Source: Marinomonas rhizomae (GTDB taxonomy: Bacteria > Pseudomonadota > Gammaproteobacteria > Pseudomonadales > Marinomonadaceae). From it: a stretch of DNA of 64,000 bases. Positions 21,875 to 31,290 of this stretch are shown here, piece by piece. A program made the position numbers and the translations under genes. Under the pieces are notes generated by a model. The model did no database searches and had not been told where the DNA came from. It saw nothing but the letters and a program-made list of their open reading frames with translations. The stretch is from NCBI RefSeq assembly GCF_003315485.1, contig NZ_QNSE01000011.1:140697-204696 (forward strand). The letters are read 5' to 3'. The first letter of the stretch is position 1, and each line of letters begins with the position of its first letter.

Positions 21875-23803
21875 ATGGCAACTGATACTCAAAAAGAAAC
21901 GTTAGGGTTTCAAACCGAAGTTAAACAACTACTTCATTTGATGATCCACTCTTTGTACTCCAACAAAGAGATCTTTCTACGAGAGCTTATTTCGAACGCA
22001 TCCGATGCGGTAGATAAGCTTCGCTTTGAGTCTGTCGCTAACGCAGACCTTCTAGCAGAAGATCCAAACCTACGTGTTCGTATTGAATTTGATAAAGAGA
22101 CGAATACAGTTGTTATCGATGATAATGGCGTAGGTATGTCCCGTGAAGAAGCGATTGCCAACCTTGGTACAATTGCAAAATCCGGTACGTCTTCTTTCCT
22201 AGAGCAATTGAGCGGCGATCAGAAAAAAGACAGCCAACTTATTGGACAGTTTGGTGTGGGCTTTTATTCTGCGTTCATCGTTGCTGATAAAGTAACGGTT
22301 GAAACTCGCCGTGCAGGTGTACCAGCTGATGACGCTGTACGTTGGGTATCTGATGGTTCTGGTGAATTTACTATCGAGAACATCGAGAAAGACACTCGTG
22401 GTACACGTATCATTCTTCATCTTAAAGCAGGTGAAAGCGAGTTCGCAGATAATCATCGTCTTCGTCATTTGGTCACTAAATACTCTGATCATATTTCTAT
22501 CCCTGTTGAAATGGAAAAGCCGGTTTACCCAGAAATGGACGAAGAGGGCAATCCTAAGCCAGTGGAAGAAAACAAAGCGCCAGAATATGAAGCAGTTAAC
22601 TCTGCAAAAGCTCTTTGGACTCGTCCTCGCAACGAAGTTACTGACGAAGAATATCAAGAGTTTTACAAGCACATTTCACACGATTACCAAGAACCTTTGA
22701 AGTGGTCTCATAACAAAGTAGAAGGTAAGTTAGAATACTCAAGCTTGTTGTACATTCCTTCCAAAGCACCTTACGATCTTTGGAATCGTGATATGCAACG
22801 CGGTTTGAAATTATACGTTCAGCGCGTATTTATCATGGATGAAGCAGAAGCATTCCTACCTCCTTATATGCGTTTCGTAAAAGGGGTAGTGGATTCAAAT
22901 GATCTATCATTGAATGTCTCTCGTGAAATTTTGCAAAACGACCATGCGGTTGATTCTATGCGTTCTGCATTGACTAAACGCGTATTGGACATGTTGGGCA
23001 AAATGGCGAAGAACGAGCCAGAAGATTACCAAAAATTCTGGGACGAGTTCGGTAGTGTTATCAAAGAAGGCCCTGCAGATGATATGGGCAATAAAGATAA
23101 AATTGCTGGTTTGTTGCGTTTCAGCTCTACAAACACGGATGCCCCAGCGCAAACTGTGTCATTGGCTGAGTACATCGAGCGTATGAGTGAGGGTCAAGAT
23201 AAGATCTACTATATTTATGCTGAGAGCCACAATACTGCGAAAAACAGCCCGCACCTAGAAATCTTGCGCAAAAAAGGTTTTGAAGTCTTGCTATTGAGCG
23301 ACCGTATCGATGAGTGGATGATGTCCTCTCTTCAAGAGTTTGAAGGTAAGCAATTCCAAGATGTCACTAAAGGCAAACTTGATCTGGCCGATTCTGAAAA
23401 CGAAGAAGAGAAAAAAGAAAAAGAAGAAAAGGCAGAGCAAATCAAGCCGCTTCTTGAGCGCATGAAGTCTGTCCTTGAGTCTAAAGTCACAGCAGTTAAC
23501 AGCACAGATCGTTTGACTAACTCGCCAGCTTGTCTTGTTGTTGGTGAGTATGACATGGGTCTACAAATGCGCCGTTTGCTTGAACAAGCTGGTCAGCAGT
23601 TGCCTGAGTCTAAGCCAAGTCTTGAGGTGAATCCAGATCACCCAATCGTGGCGAAAATGGACGCAGAAACTGATGAAGATCGCTTTGCGGATATGGCATG
23701 GTTGTTGTTTGAGCAAGCGACTTTGTCTGAAGGTGGTCAGCTAGAAGATCCAGCGACATTTGTCAGCCGTATGAACAAATTAATAGTTCAGCTTAGCAAG
23801 TAA
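21875..23803 (+). CDS. htpG: Chaperone HtpG (bacterial Hsp90)
   Basis: HtpG is a dimeric ATP-dependent chaperone. The 642-aa protein has the GHKL ATPase N-domain ([37 protein letters not shown]), the middle domain ([29 protein letters not shown]) and a C-terminal dimerisation domain. A charged Glu/Lys stretch lies around residues 508-524. The ribosome site is AGGAG, 8 nt before the ATG. It is a single transcription unit with a strong terminator at 23837. Confidence 0.97.
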   Translation: MATDTQKETLGFQTEVKQLLHLMIHSLYSNKEIFLRELISNASDAVDKLRFESVANADLLAEDPNLRVRIEFDKETNTVVIDDNGVGMSREEAIANLGTIAKSGTSSFLEQLSGDQKKDSQLIGQFGVGFYSAFIVADKVTVETRRAGVPADDAVRWVSDGSGEFTIENIEKDTRGTRIILHLKAGESEFADNHRLRHLVTKYSDHISIPVEMEKPVYPEMDEEGNPKPVEENKAPEYEAVNSAKALWTRPRNEVTDEEYQEFYKHISHDYQEPLKWSHNKVEGKLEYSSLLYIPSKAPYDLWNRDMQRGLKLYVQRVFIMDEAEAFLPPYMRFVKGVVDSNDLSLNVSREILQNDHAVDSMRSALTKRVLDMLGKMAKNEPEDYQKFWDEFGSVIKEGPADDMGNKDKIAGLLRFSSTNTDAPAQTVSLAEYIERMSEGQDKIYYIYAESHNTAKNSPHLEILRKKGFEVLLLSDRIDEWMMSSLQEFEGKQFQDVTKGKLDLADSENEEEKKEKEEKAEQIKPLLERMKSVLESKVTAVNSTDRLTNSPACLVVGEYDMGLQMRRLLEQAGQQLPESKPSLEVNPDHPIVAKMDAETDEDRFADMAWLLFEQATLSEGGQLEDPATFVSRMNKLIVQLSK

Positions 23804-23836
23804 TTAAGTCGCAGCTATCTATTAAGTAAATACGTT

Positions 23837-23873
23837 AAAAAGCCCATATTTGGTGACAAATATGGGCTTTTTA
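23837..23873. terminator. Intrinsic terminator after htpG
   Basis: A perfect 12-bp stem (AGCCCATATTTG / CAAATATGGGCT) with a GTGA loop is flanked by A- and T-runs. Confidence 0.92.
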
Positions 23874-23979
23874 TGTCTTGTAGTAGAGAGGAGTTACTTA
23901 CGGTTTGATTCCATAAACAAAATCGTTTAGCGTTAACAGGTGCTACGGAAAGGCACTTTTAACATCAAAGGAGTGAATC

Positions 23980-24819
23980 ATGTCTAAACTAAAATGTTTA
24001 GCCGTTTGGCTATTCTTATCCCCCATATTTCTTTTTGCGCAACCTGATGTGCAGCTGGCCACCGTATTTTCAGAGGGTGTTCATGTAAAAGAGTATCTTG
24101 TTAGTCAGAAATACGATGGAATTCGCGCAATTTGGACGGGGGGGCAGCTGCTCACTCGGCAAGGAACTCCCATATTTGCCCCAGCATGGTTTACCGATAA
24201 ATTGCCACGTGTTTGGTTGGATGGGGAGCTTTGGTCTAAACATAATGATTTTGAATTCATTATGTCGACTGTGAGGAAACAGGTACCGGTCGATGGTGAA
24301 TGGCGTAAGATTTATTACATGGTGTTTGATGCGCCAGACAGAGAAAGAAACATGACGTTTGAAGAAAGATACAAACGTTATACTCGTCTTCTTACTATTT
24401 TAGATTTGCCGCATGTTAAGCCAGTCGAGCAGTTCTCTGTTAGTAGTAACGAAACGCTGCATAGCCTGTTGACATCCTATGTGGAGAAAGGCGCAGAAGG
24501 TCTTATGTTACATCGTAGGCTTGCACGTTTTTCGAATGGCCGATCAGATAACTTACTAAAGCTAAAACCTTATATGGAAGCGGATGCGAAAGTTATTAAG
24601 ATTTTAAATGGCACAGGTAAGTATGATGGCATGATGGGGTCAGTTTTAGTGGAAATGCCATCTGGCTTACGTTTTAAAATTGGCAGCGGCTTTTCAGATA
24701 AAGAGCGCAGCACCCCTCCAGATATTGGTACGTATGTTATTTATAAATATCATGGTTTTACGGAGCGAGGGATTCCTAGGTTTGCTAGCTTCTTGCGTTT
24801 ACGTGATACTCAGTTTTAA
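23980..24819 (+). CDS. ligE: Secreted minimal ATP-dependent DNA ligase (LigE type)
   Basis: The 279-aa protein has a signal peptide (residues 1-20, cut near FAQ). It carries a complete small ATP-dependent ligase: nucleophile K44 in KYDGIRA, motif III in YYMVFDAPD, motif IV EGLMLHRR, motif V LLKLKP, then an OB-fold with GSGFSDKER. Length and leader match Lig E, a periplasmic or extracellular ligase of proteobacteria linked to DNA uptake or extracellular DNA. Its substrate here is unknown. The ribosome site AAAGGAG is well placed, and the TTG of the next gene follows 24 nt after the stop. Confidence 0.88.
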   Translation: MSKLKCLAVWLFLSPIFLFAQPDVQLATVFSEGVHVKEYLVSQKYDGIRAIWTGGQLLTRQGTPIFAPAWFTDKLPRVWLDGELWSKHNDFEFIMSTVRKQVPVDGEWRKIYYMVFDAPDRERNMTFEERYKRYTRLLTILDLPHVKPVEQFSVSSNETLHSLLTSYVEKGAEGLMLHRRLARFSNGRSDNLLKLKPYMEADAKVIKILNGTGKYDGMMGSVLVEMPSGLRFKIGSGFSDKERSTPPDIGTYVIYKYHGFTERGIPRFASFLRLRDTQF

Positions 24820-24843
24820 TGGTTAAGTTCAAGAGGTTCTTTT

Positions 24844-25536
24844 TTGGCAACGAAAGTATATTGCTTACCCGGTACTATGTGTGATGAACGGCTTTGGGAA
24901 TTTACTCAGCAAGCATTAGGGGCGTCGCTTAGTCTGCAACATGTCCCCATTCCAATGGAAGGTAGTATTGACTCTATAATCGATGCTTTGGCTGAGATAT
25001 TGCCCCAAGAGCCTATTCATCTGCTTGGTTTTTCTATGGGAGGGTACTTGGCTTGTGCCTTTGCCCTAAAATACGCCGAGCGAGTAAAGCGACTGATGGT
25101 TTTATCTAATACAGCAAGTGGCTTACTAGAAACAGAGCGCCATCAGCGTGAAGTTGCGCTTAATTGGGTAATAAAACGAGGCTATAAGGGGATACCAAAG
25201 AAAAAGGCATCAGCTATGCTAGGGCCGTCGAAGAAAGAGAAAGCTGAGCTTATTGATATTATCTTCGCAATGGATAGCGCGATGGGTGAAGCTGTTTTTG
25301 TTCAGCAATTAAAAAGTAGCTTGGATCGTCCAGATCTTTTGTTAATGATTGCAGAATCTAGCTTTCCTCTTTATTTTGCAGTGGGAAGTGATGATGCATT
25401 ACTATCGAAAGCTGTTGTAGAAGATATGCAAGGTGCTAAGCAATTGGATGTTGAAGTCGTAGAGGGTTGCGGGCATATGCTGCCATTGGAGCAGCCAACA
25501 GTGCTGGCCGAATTGCTGAAAGAGTTTTTCCCATAA
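24844..25536 (+). CDS. Alpha/beta hydrolase
   Basis: The 230-aa hydrolase has the nucleophile elbow GFSMGG, an acid in VGSDDALLSK and the catalytic histidine in GCGHMLPLEQP. It begins CLPGTMCDERLWE, typical of small esterase-like hydrolases. The substrate is not predictable. The start codon is TTG at 24844 behind AGAGG; no ATG lies near. It is close behind ligE and converges on the ArsR gene with 12 nt between the stops. Confidence 0.82.
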   Translation: MATKVYCLPGTMCDERLWEFTQQALGASLSLQHVPIPMEGSIDSIIDALAEILPQEPIHLLGFSMGGYLACAFALKYAERVKRLMVLSNTASGLLETERHQREVALNWVIKRGYKGIPKKKASAMLGPSKKEKAELIDIIFAMDSAMGEAVFVQQLKSSLDRPDLLLMIAESSFPLYFAVGSDDALLSKAVVEDMQGAKQLDVEVVEGCGHMLPLEQPTVLAELLKEFFP

Positions 25537-25548
25537 ATCTATTTGGTT

Positions 25549-25863
25549 TTAAAGTGTCGGGCAAAACAAGCCATGAAGCGTCTTAATGAGCTCTTTTACT
25601 CTTGTATCACCAATACTGTAAAAAATAGTTTGAGACTCACGTCGAGTTTTTACCAATCCATCATTTCGTAAGACGGCTAAATGCTGAGAAAGTGCGGATT
25701 GGCTGAGCGGAAGCTTTTCATTTAATGCTGTCACAGACAATTCTTGATCTAGGATATAACATAAAATCATCAGGCGTTTTTCGTTGCTCAGAGCTTTTAA
25801 AAAAGCAGCGGCTTGGGATGATTGTTGCAGCATGTCTTCCATTGTTGGTGTTTTGTCTATCAT
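25549..25863 (-). CDS. ArsR-family regulator, SqrR/BigR-like
   Basis: The 104-aa winged-helix repressor has the DNA-reading helix in LSQSALSQHLAVLRNDGLV and the wing in TRRESQTIFYSI. Two cysteines, C35 (RLMILCYIL) and C101 (LFCP), sit where the SqrR/BigR/YgaV persulfide sensors keep their redox pair. Metal-binding CXC motifs are absent. It probably senses reactive sulfur or oxidants by disulfide or polysulfide formation (inference from the family). No sulfide-oxidation gene is next to it; its neighbours are xthA and a hydrolase. Confidence 0.85.
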   Translation of the reverse strand: MIDKTPTMEDMLQQSSQAAAFLKALSNEKRLMILCYILDQELSVTALNEKLPLSQSALSQHLAVLRNDGLVKTRRESQTIFYSIGDTRVKELIKTLHGLFCPTL

Positions 25864-26041
25864 GATCTTTTCTCGTTTCTATACGGCAAATTAAGCCTTG
25901 CGCTTTATGTTAAAAGCCAAAGCATCCACATTGTCTGTGGATAAGACCGGGACTAGTGGTATTGAATCATGTCTCTTCGTAGGTAGGGCGGTCACTGCAT
26001 GATTTTGTATGATATTTGTACAGTGGCCGCCTTGGTTGTTT

Positions 26042-26857
26042 CTATTCTTCGAGATTGAAGCTAGTCCAGATTGGCGCATGATCGGAAGGCTTTTCTAGAG
26101 CTCGTAAATCGTAATCAACGTCGGAGTCTGTTAAATAAGGTGTTAGCCCATTGGACGACATGATTACATCAATTCTTAAGCCTCGTTTAGGTGTGTCATC
26201 AAAACCTTTGGAGCGATAATCAAACCAGCTAAAGCGATCATTTTTGTTTGGGTTAAGCTGGCGATAAGTGTCTGTTAACCCCCAATTAGATAGTGTTGCA
26301 AACCACTCTCTTTCTTCGGGTAAGAAGCTACATTTCCCCGTTCTTAACCAGCGTTTTGCATTTGCTTCACCAATACCTATGTCTAAGTCAGTTGGGGAAA
26401 TATTAATATCACCCATCACGATAATTTTTTCATCAGGAGAGTGCGCAGCAAGGTATTGCATAAGGTCAGCATAAAACTTTCGTTTTGCTGGAAACTTAGT
26501 TTCGTGGTCACGGCTTTCACCTTGAGGGAAATAGCCGTTTAATACTTTTACTGGGCCTTGAGGAGTATCGAACGTCGCAATGATCATGCGACGCTGAGCT
26601 TCTTCATCGTCACCTGGAAACCCGTATTCTACCTTTATCGCTTCTTGCTTACTAAAAATAGCCACACCATAGTGTGACTTTTGCCCATAATAATAAGCAT
26701 GATAGCCAACGGACTTAGGAATTTCGTGAGGGAAGGCGTCATCGTGAACTTTGATTTCTTGCAGGCCAATGACATCTGGCGCATGCTTTTCAACTAGTGC
26801 TTCTATTTGATGTGGTCGAGCACGCAAACCATTGATATTAAAAGATACAAATTTCAT
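26042..26857 (-). CDS. xthA: Exodeoxyribonuclease III
   Basis: XthA is an AP endonuclease and 3'-5' exonuclease of base-excision repair. The 271-aa protein shows [21 protein letters not shown] with the catalytic Glu, [11 protein letters not shown], and the ending [11 protein letters not shown] with the catalytic Asp-His. I start at the ATG at 26857, which gives the standard N-terminus; the open frame continues to 26911. It is divergent from gor with 183 bp between. Confidence 0.95.
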   Translation of the reverse strand: MKFVSFNINGLRARPHQIEALVEKHAPDVIGLQEIKVHDDAFPHEIPKSVGYHAYYYGQKSHYGVAIFSKQEAIKVEYGFPGDDEEAQRRMIIATFDTPQGPVKVLNGYFPQGESRDHETKFPAKRKFYADLMQYLAAHSPDEKIIVMGDINISPTDLDIGIGEANAKRWLRTGKCSFLPEEREWFATLSNWGLTDTYRQLNPNKNDRFSWFDYRSKGFDDTPKRGLRIDVIMSSNGLTPYLTDSDVDYDLRALEKPSDHAPIWTSFNLEE

Positions 26858-27040
26858 GTAAAGGATTCCATGGCGAATTTTCTTAATGATACCTAGATGT
26901 TTCAACTCCATAAAGCACTTAACGGAACGGAGTTGGTTAGATTTACCAATGATAATAATAGCTTCATTCTTTTTAACATCCTGTGCAAGCCCTGTTACAC
27001 TCTAGTTATTGTTCTAATGAAATAATTTTGGAGACTAAGA

Positions 27041-28414
27041 ATGTCTTATCAGTACGACTTATTTGTTATTGGTGCCGGTTCAGGTGGTGTTCGTGCTAGC
27101 CGTGTTGCAGCGTCTAAAGGGTATAAAGTCGCGGTTGCAGAAGGTAGTGCACTTGGTGGTACTTGTGTAAATATTGGATGTGTGCCGAAGAAATTATTTG
27201 TTTATGGTTCTGAATATGGTCATGGCTTTGAAGAAGCCGCTGGCTTTGGTTGGTCTCATCAAGGTGTTGAATTTAACTGGTCGGTTTTACGCGACAATAA
27301 AACCAAGGAAATTGAACGTTTAAATGGCATCTACGGCAATATGCTAGGTAATGCCGGTGTGGAAGTTATCTCTGGTTTTGCGAGTTTTGTTGATGAGCAC
27401 ACCGTCATGGTGGATGGCAAAACTTACACCGCAGAGCGAATTCTGATTGCCGTTGGCGCTAAACCTTTCATTCCTGAATTCCAAGGCAGTGATTTAGTCG
27501 TTAGCTCCAACGAAATGTTCTTCTTAGAAGCGCTGCCTAAAAAAGCCCTTGTTGTCGGAGGCGGTTACATTGCGGTTGAGTTTGCGGGCATTTTGAACGG
27601 TCTAGGTGTTAATACTAGTCTGGCTTATCGTGGTGATCAGCTACTCCGTGGTTTTGATGAAGATATTCGTGGGTTTGCTAGTGAAGAATACGCTAAATCT
27701 GGCATCGACGTGCGCTTGAATACAGACGTTGAAAGCATTGAACTTACTGATACCGCCAACTCAAAAGGTTCTCGAACTGTACATTTTAAAGACGGGCATT
27801 CGGAAGAGTTTGGTTTGATCCTTTATGCAACGGGTCGTGTGCCAAATGTCGCTTCGTTGGAACTAGAAAAGGCTGGCGTTGCAACAGGTAAAAATGGCGC
27901 GGTGATTGTTGATAATAACTTCACCACCTCAGCGAAAAGTGTATTTGCCCTTGGGGATGTGACAGACAATATTCAGTTAACGCCTGTTGCTATTAAAGAA
28001 GCCATGGCGTTGATCGCTTATTGGTTTGAAGGCAAAGAAGTCGATTTTGATTACGACAATATTCCAACGGCTGTCTTTAGCCAACCGGCAATCGGCACAG
28101 TTGGTTTAACCGAGCAAGAAGCAGAAAAACGTGGCCTAGACTTCCGTGTTTATCAAACGGACTTCCGTCCAATGAAACACACGTTAAGTGGTGGTACTTC
28201 TCGTTCTCTAATGAAGCTGTTAGTGAACAACGCCGACGATAAAGTGATTGGTGCCCACATGGTAGGTGATTACTCTGGCGAGATTATCCAAGGCTTAGGC
28301 ATCGCTATTAAAGCTGGCGCTACCAAAGCGGACTTTGACGACACTGTGGGTGTTCACCCAACCAGTGCTGAAGAATTTGTTACTTTCTCGGCGGGTTCAC
28401 TTAAGAAAAAATAA
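27041..28414 (+). CDS. gor: Glutathione-disulfide reductase
   Basis: Gor is an FAD enzyme that keeps glutathione reduced using NADPH. The 457-aa protein has FAD motif GAGSGGVRASR, redox cysteines C42 and C47 (GGTCVNIGCVPK), NADPH motif GGGYIAVEF, second FAD motif ALGDV and the dimer-interface active site GVHPTSAEEF. A TTGGAG ribosome site precedes the ATG. A terminator follows at 28448. Confidence 0.96.
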   Translation: MSYQYDLFVIGAGSGGVRASRVAASKGYKVAVAEGSALGGTCVNIGCVPKKLFVYGSEYGHGFEEAAGFGWSHQGVEFNWSVLRDNKTKEIERLNGIYGNMLGNAGVEVISGFASFVDEHTVMVDGKTYTAERILIAVGAKPFIPEFQGSDLVVSSNEMFFLEALPKKALVVGGGYIAVEFAGILNGLGVNTSLAYRGDQLLRGFDEDIRGFASEEYAKSGIDVRLNTDVESIELTDTANSKGSRTVHFKDGHSEEFGLILYATGRVPNVASLELEKAGVATGKNGAVIVDNNFTTSAKSVFALGDVTDNIQLTPVAIKEAMALIAYWFEGKEVDFDYDNIPTAVFSQPAIGTVGLTEQEAEKRGLDFRVYQTDFRPMKHTLSGGTSRSLMKLLVNNADDKVIGAHMVGDYSGEIIQGLGIAIKAGATKADFDDTVGVHPTSAEEFVTFSAGSLKKK

Positions 28415-28447
28415 ACTCAGCATTGCTTGCAGAGTAAATAAATGAAA

Positions 28448-28485
28448 AGAGACGCCTTGATAAATTTTATCAGGCGTCTTTTTTA
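28448..28485 (+). terminator. Intrinsic terminator after gor
   Basis: GAGACGCC pairs with GGCGTCTT, continued by TGATAAA/TTTATCA with one bulge, followed by six T. Confidence 0.88.
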
Positions 28486-28604
28486 TAAGCGTCTATTTCA
28501 CATACGTTTTCTCTATCGGCATAGTCTTAATTTCGATTGCCACGATAGGTTGTCTTCTTTAGTGTTGCTAGGACCGGTAACTTTAAAGAAGACAAGAGAC
28601 TAAG

Positions 28605-30077
28605 ATGAACGAAGTACTCACGACGTTACAACCAACAGCTATTTGGCGCCATTTCCAAACACTATGTAATACTCCTCGACCTTCTTTTCACGAAGCCGAA
28701 CTAAGAGAACACCTAATTAAATGGGCGACTGAGTTAGGCCATAAAACCTATGTGGACCCAGTTGGGAACCTATTAATTCGCAAAGCCGCTAGTAAAGGCA
28801 TGGAAGACAGAGAAACCGTCGTCTTACAAGGTCACCTAGACATGGTGGCGCAAAAGAACGCCGACATTGATCATGATTTCACCAAAGACCCCATTGTCAC
28901 GCAAGTGGTCGATGGCTGGGTTCATGCAACAGGAACCACACTTGGAGCCGATAATGGCATAGGCGTCGCTGCTGCCATGGCCGTATTGGAATCGACCGAT
29001 TTAGCGCATGGGCCAATTGAAGCCTTATTTACCATCGAAGAAGAGACCAGCTTGCGTGGCGCATTACAGCTAGAAGAGGGCATTCTAAAAGGCAGCATTC
29101 TACTGAACTTGGACTCTGAAGACCGCGGTGATGTTTACATCGGCTGTGCTGGTGGCATGGACATTAATATTGAAAAGCAGTATTCCGCTATTGCCGCAGA
29201 CAGAATCAAAAAAGCTTTCAAAATTACCGTCTCAGGTTTGCGCGGTGGGCATTCAGGCCTAGATATTCATAAAGGCCGCGCCAGTGCCAACGTCCTTATC
29301 GTTCGACTTTTAAACTTGCTTAAAGAGCAGTGTGATTTTGGTTTAAGCTCATTTACGGGCGGCACACTGCGCAACGCGATATCTCGCGATGCTGAAGCGA
29401 CAATAAACGTTAGTACTGAAGATCAAGCCAAATTATTTGCTTTTATCGAAGAATTCGAAAAAACCACCAAGGCAGAATTTTCTGTGACCGAAGCAAATCT
29501 GGCCGTGACATTAGAAACCGCTGAACTGAACTCGGAATTGGAAGAAACAGACAAAGACGCCTTGTTAAACGCCATGTACTGCGCGCCTCACGGTGTTCAT
29601 CGCATGAGCGCCGACTTGGAAGGTGTAACAGAAACCTCTTGCAACTTTGGCGTGATTAACCTGCGTAACACGGCAGACGGCAAAAAAGCCTTTGATGCCT
29701 GTTTGTTGGTTCGTTCCCTTGTGGATTCCGCCGTAGAGCACCTTGCTTATGTGGCAAAATCTGCCTTCTCCTTGATCCAAGCAGACGTAAAACTAGAAAA
29801 TGGCTATCCAGGCTGGCGTCCAGATCCAAACGCAGGTTTGCTCAAGCACTTCTTAACGGTTCACACCGAGGTGATGGGTCACGAAGCGAATGTGAAAGTC
29901 ATCCACGCTGGACTAGAATGCGGCATTATCGGCGCGAAATACCCCGGCATGGAAATGGTGTCATTCGGCCCCAACATCCGCGGCGCTCATTCACCGACGG
30001 AACGCATGGAGATAGACTCCGTTGGGGATTTTTGGCGACTGCTTGTGGCTCTATTGGAATCTGTTCCAAAGGTTTAA
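28605..30077 (+). CDS. pepD: Aminoacyl-histidine dipeptidase (peptidase D)
   Basis: PepD is a cytosolic zinc dipeptidase of the M20 family that cleaves dipeptides such as carnosine. The 490-aa protein has GHLDMV and LGADNGIGVA metal ligands, TIEEETSLRGA with the catalytic Glu, GLRGGHSGLDI, and a C-terminal HAGLECG. Length matches the E. coli enzyme. The tandem repeat region begins 12 nt after the stop. Confidence 0.95.
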   Translation: MNEVLTTLQPTAIWRHFQTLCNTPRPSFHEAELREHLIKWATELGHKTYVDPVGNLLIRKAASKGMEDRETVVLQGHLDMVAQKNADIDHDFTKDPIVTQVVDGWVHATGTTLGADNGIGVAAAMAVLESTDLAHGPIEALFTIEEETSLRGALQLEEGILKGSILLNLDSEDRGDVYIGCAGGMDINIEKQYSAIAADRIKKAFKITVSGLRGGHSGLDIHKGRASANVLIVRLLNLLKEQCDFGLSSFTGGTLRNAISRDAEATINVSTEDQAKLFAFIEEFEKTTKAEFSVTEANLAVTLETAELNSELEETDKDALLNAMYCAPHGVHRMSADLEGVTETSCNFGVINLRNTADGKKAFDACLLVRSLVDSAVEHLAYVAKSAFSLIQADVKLENGYPGWRPDPNAGLLKHFLTVHTEVMGHEANVKVIHAGLECGIIGAKYPGMEMVSFGPNIRGAHSPTERMEIDSVGDFWRLLVALLESVPKV

Positions 30078-30089
30078 CTTATCGGAGCT

Positions 30090-30393
30090 GCACACACAAC
30101 TCGAATCGAGTGACATTCCCTTCGAAACTACCGCCTACCTCAGGTGAATGTCACCCTTATTCTCGTTAATCAGGCTCCCTATGTGCTACGGGGTCGAACC
30201 CCTTTTTTACCTAATCAACCTATGACGCTAAAAGTGCTTTAAAAAAGGGCTTTGACCCCACAGCAAGAATTGCTAATAGTAGGGCGCGATGAGGGAGGAA
30301 CGACCGTGATCCGCCGTGTTGATTACGCCAATGCTGCGTAATATAAATCACCTTGTTTTTCTCTTTGCTTGCGGCTGTTTGAAATATGACTCC
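30090..30393. repeat. Tandem repeat, copy 1 (interrupted)
   Basis: The copy starts GCACACACAACTCG and shares the whole plan of copies 2 and 3: the palindrome ACTCGA-A-TCGAGT, an inverted pair GTGACATTC / GAATGTCAC, a block from GTAGGGCGCGATGAG to GATCCGCC, and the small hairpin TTACGC / GCGTAA. It is about 77 bp longer than the others because extra sequence lies near 30183-30262. Confidence 0.88.
30189..30259. repeat. Inserted imperfect inverted repeat with a terminator-like left arm
   Basis: Arms 30190-30210 and 30239-30259 match as reverse complements at about 18 of 21 positions, with a 28-nt loop. The left arm alone reads GGGGT-CGA-ACCCC followed by TTTTTT, so it could act as the terminator of pepD. 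The segment is absent from copies 2 and 3 of the tandem repeat. Confidence 0.6.
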
Positions 30394-30620
30394 GCACACA
30401 CAACTCGAATCGAGTGACATTCCCTTCGAAACTATCGCCTACCTTAGGTGAATGTCACCCTTATTCTCGTTAATCAGATCCCCATAGCAGGTAGAGTCAC
30501 TAATTGTAGGGCGCGATGAGGGAGGAACGACCGTGATCCGCCGTGTTGCTTACGCCAATGCTGCATAATATAAATCACCTTGTTTTTCTCTTTGCTTGCG
30601 CCTGTTTGAAATATGACTCC
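30394..30620. repeat. Tandem repeat, copy 2 (227 bp)
   Basis: This is the cleanest unit and defines the 227-bp period to copy 3. It carries the same four nested palindromes as copy 1. No open reading frame in it looks like a gene. Confidence 0.92.
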
Positions 30621-30833
30621 GCACACACAACTCGAATCGAGTGACATTCCCTTCGAAACTGCCGCCTACCTCAGGTGAATGTCACTCTTATTCTCGTTAA
30701 TCAGATCCCCATAGCAGGTAGAATCACTAATTGTAGGGCGCGATGAGGGAGGAACGACCGTGATCCGCCGTGTTGCTTACGCCAATGCTGCGTAATATAA
30801 CTCACCTTGAGATTACTTTTGCTTGCGCTTGTT
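30621..30833. repeat. Tandem repeat, copy 3 (3' end diverged)
   Basis: It is nearly identical to copy 2 through about 30806 and then drifts before ending near GCTTGCGCTTGTTT. The right boundary is judged by eye. Confidence 0.85.
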
Positions 30834-31183
30834 TCGCAGGCTCAACGCGTCAGCTCAAAACCAAACTAAGGTGATTGACGGGTGTTAGTCCTGTTTATGT
30901 AACTCGCGACTTTAGGCCGATATGGAAATTAGTTGCCAAGCGACCACTTAGTGTTTCAACTTGGGATATTAAGATATAAAACAGATCAGGTCATAAGGCC
31001 TGAGGGAATCGCTTGCCTCGCGGGTCAAATCACGCTACAAAAGGGTACATTAAGAACCAACATAGCGGCGATCAAAGACGATCTGAAGCGGCATAGTCCA
31101 GATTGACGTTGGTATTTAGCGAGTTATTTAACAGGGACGTCCCACCATGAAAAAAGCAAATCCCCTATATAGACAACGCAGCC
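30834..31183. other. Non-coding stretch between repeats and cassette sites
   Basis: About 350 bp without a supportable gene. A 57-codon open frame at 30933-31106 lacks an ATG and has no recognisable product. A 10-bp palindrome GGGACGTCCC lies around 31133-31142, just before a 25-codon ATG frame that runs into attC1. It may be degraded cassette or repeat material. Confidence 0.5.
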
Positions 31184-31240
31184 GTTCAACAGTGGGTTAT
31201 AGCCGTAGCTACGCTGCCGTATAACCCTTAATTGTTAGGC
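31184..31240 (+). other. attC-like recombination site 1
   Basis: The left simple site GTTCAAC (fits RYYYAAC) is at 31184-31190 and the right site GTTAGGC (fits GTTRRRY) at 31234-31240. Between them GGGTTATA and TATAACCC pair around a terminal loop rich in GCTACGC. Confidence 0.7.
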
Positions 31241-31243
31241 ATC

Positions 31244-31275
31244 AGCTACGCTGCTGTATAACCCTTAATTGTTAG
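31244..31275 (+). repeat. Duplicate of the right half of attC1
   Basis: The 32 nt starting AGCTACGCTG repeat 31207-31238 with one C-to-T change, at a spacing of 37 nt. The copy ends GTTAGCT, which breaks the GTTRRRY consensus by one base. Confidence 0.8.
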
Positions 31276-31290
31276 CTAGGAGTCGGATTG

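Noticed and set aside
22199..22700. Overlapping frames of 133 and 157 codons inside htpG
   Set aside because: Both are shadows of a highly conserved gene in another frame.
30220..30420. 66-codon minus-strand frame in the repeat region
   Set aside because: It lies wholly in tandem repeat material and its codons are fixed by the palindromes; a repeat artefact is more likely than a gene.
30090..30833. CRISPR array
   Set aside because: Units are about 227 bp and continuous, with no alternation of short repeats and unique spacers, and there are no cas genes.
30933..31106. 57-codon open frame between repeats and attC1
   Set aside because: No ATG, no ribosome site and no recognisable product.
31147..31224. 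25-codon ATG frame running into attC1
   Set aside because: Too short, poor ribosome-site spacing, and its 3' half is dictated by the attC stem.
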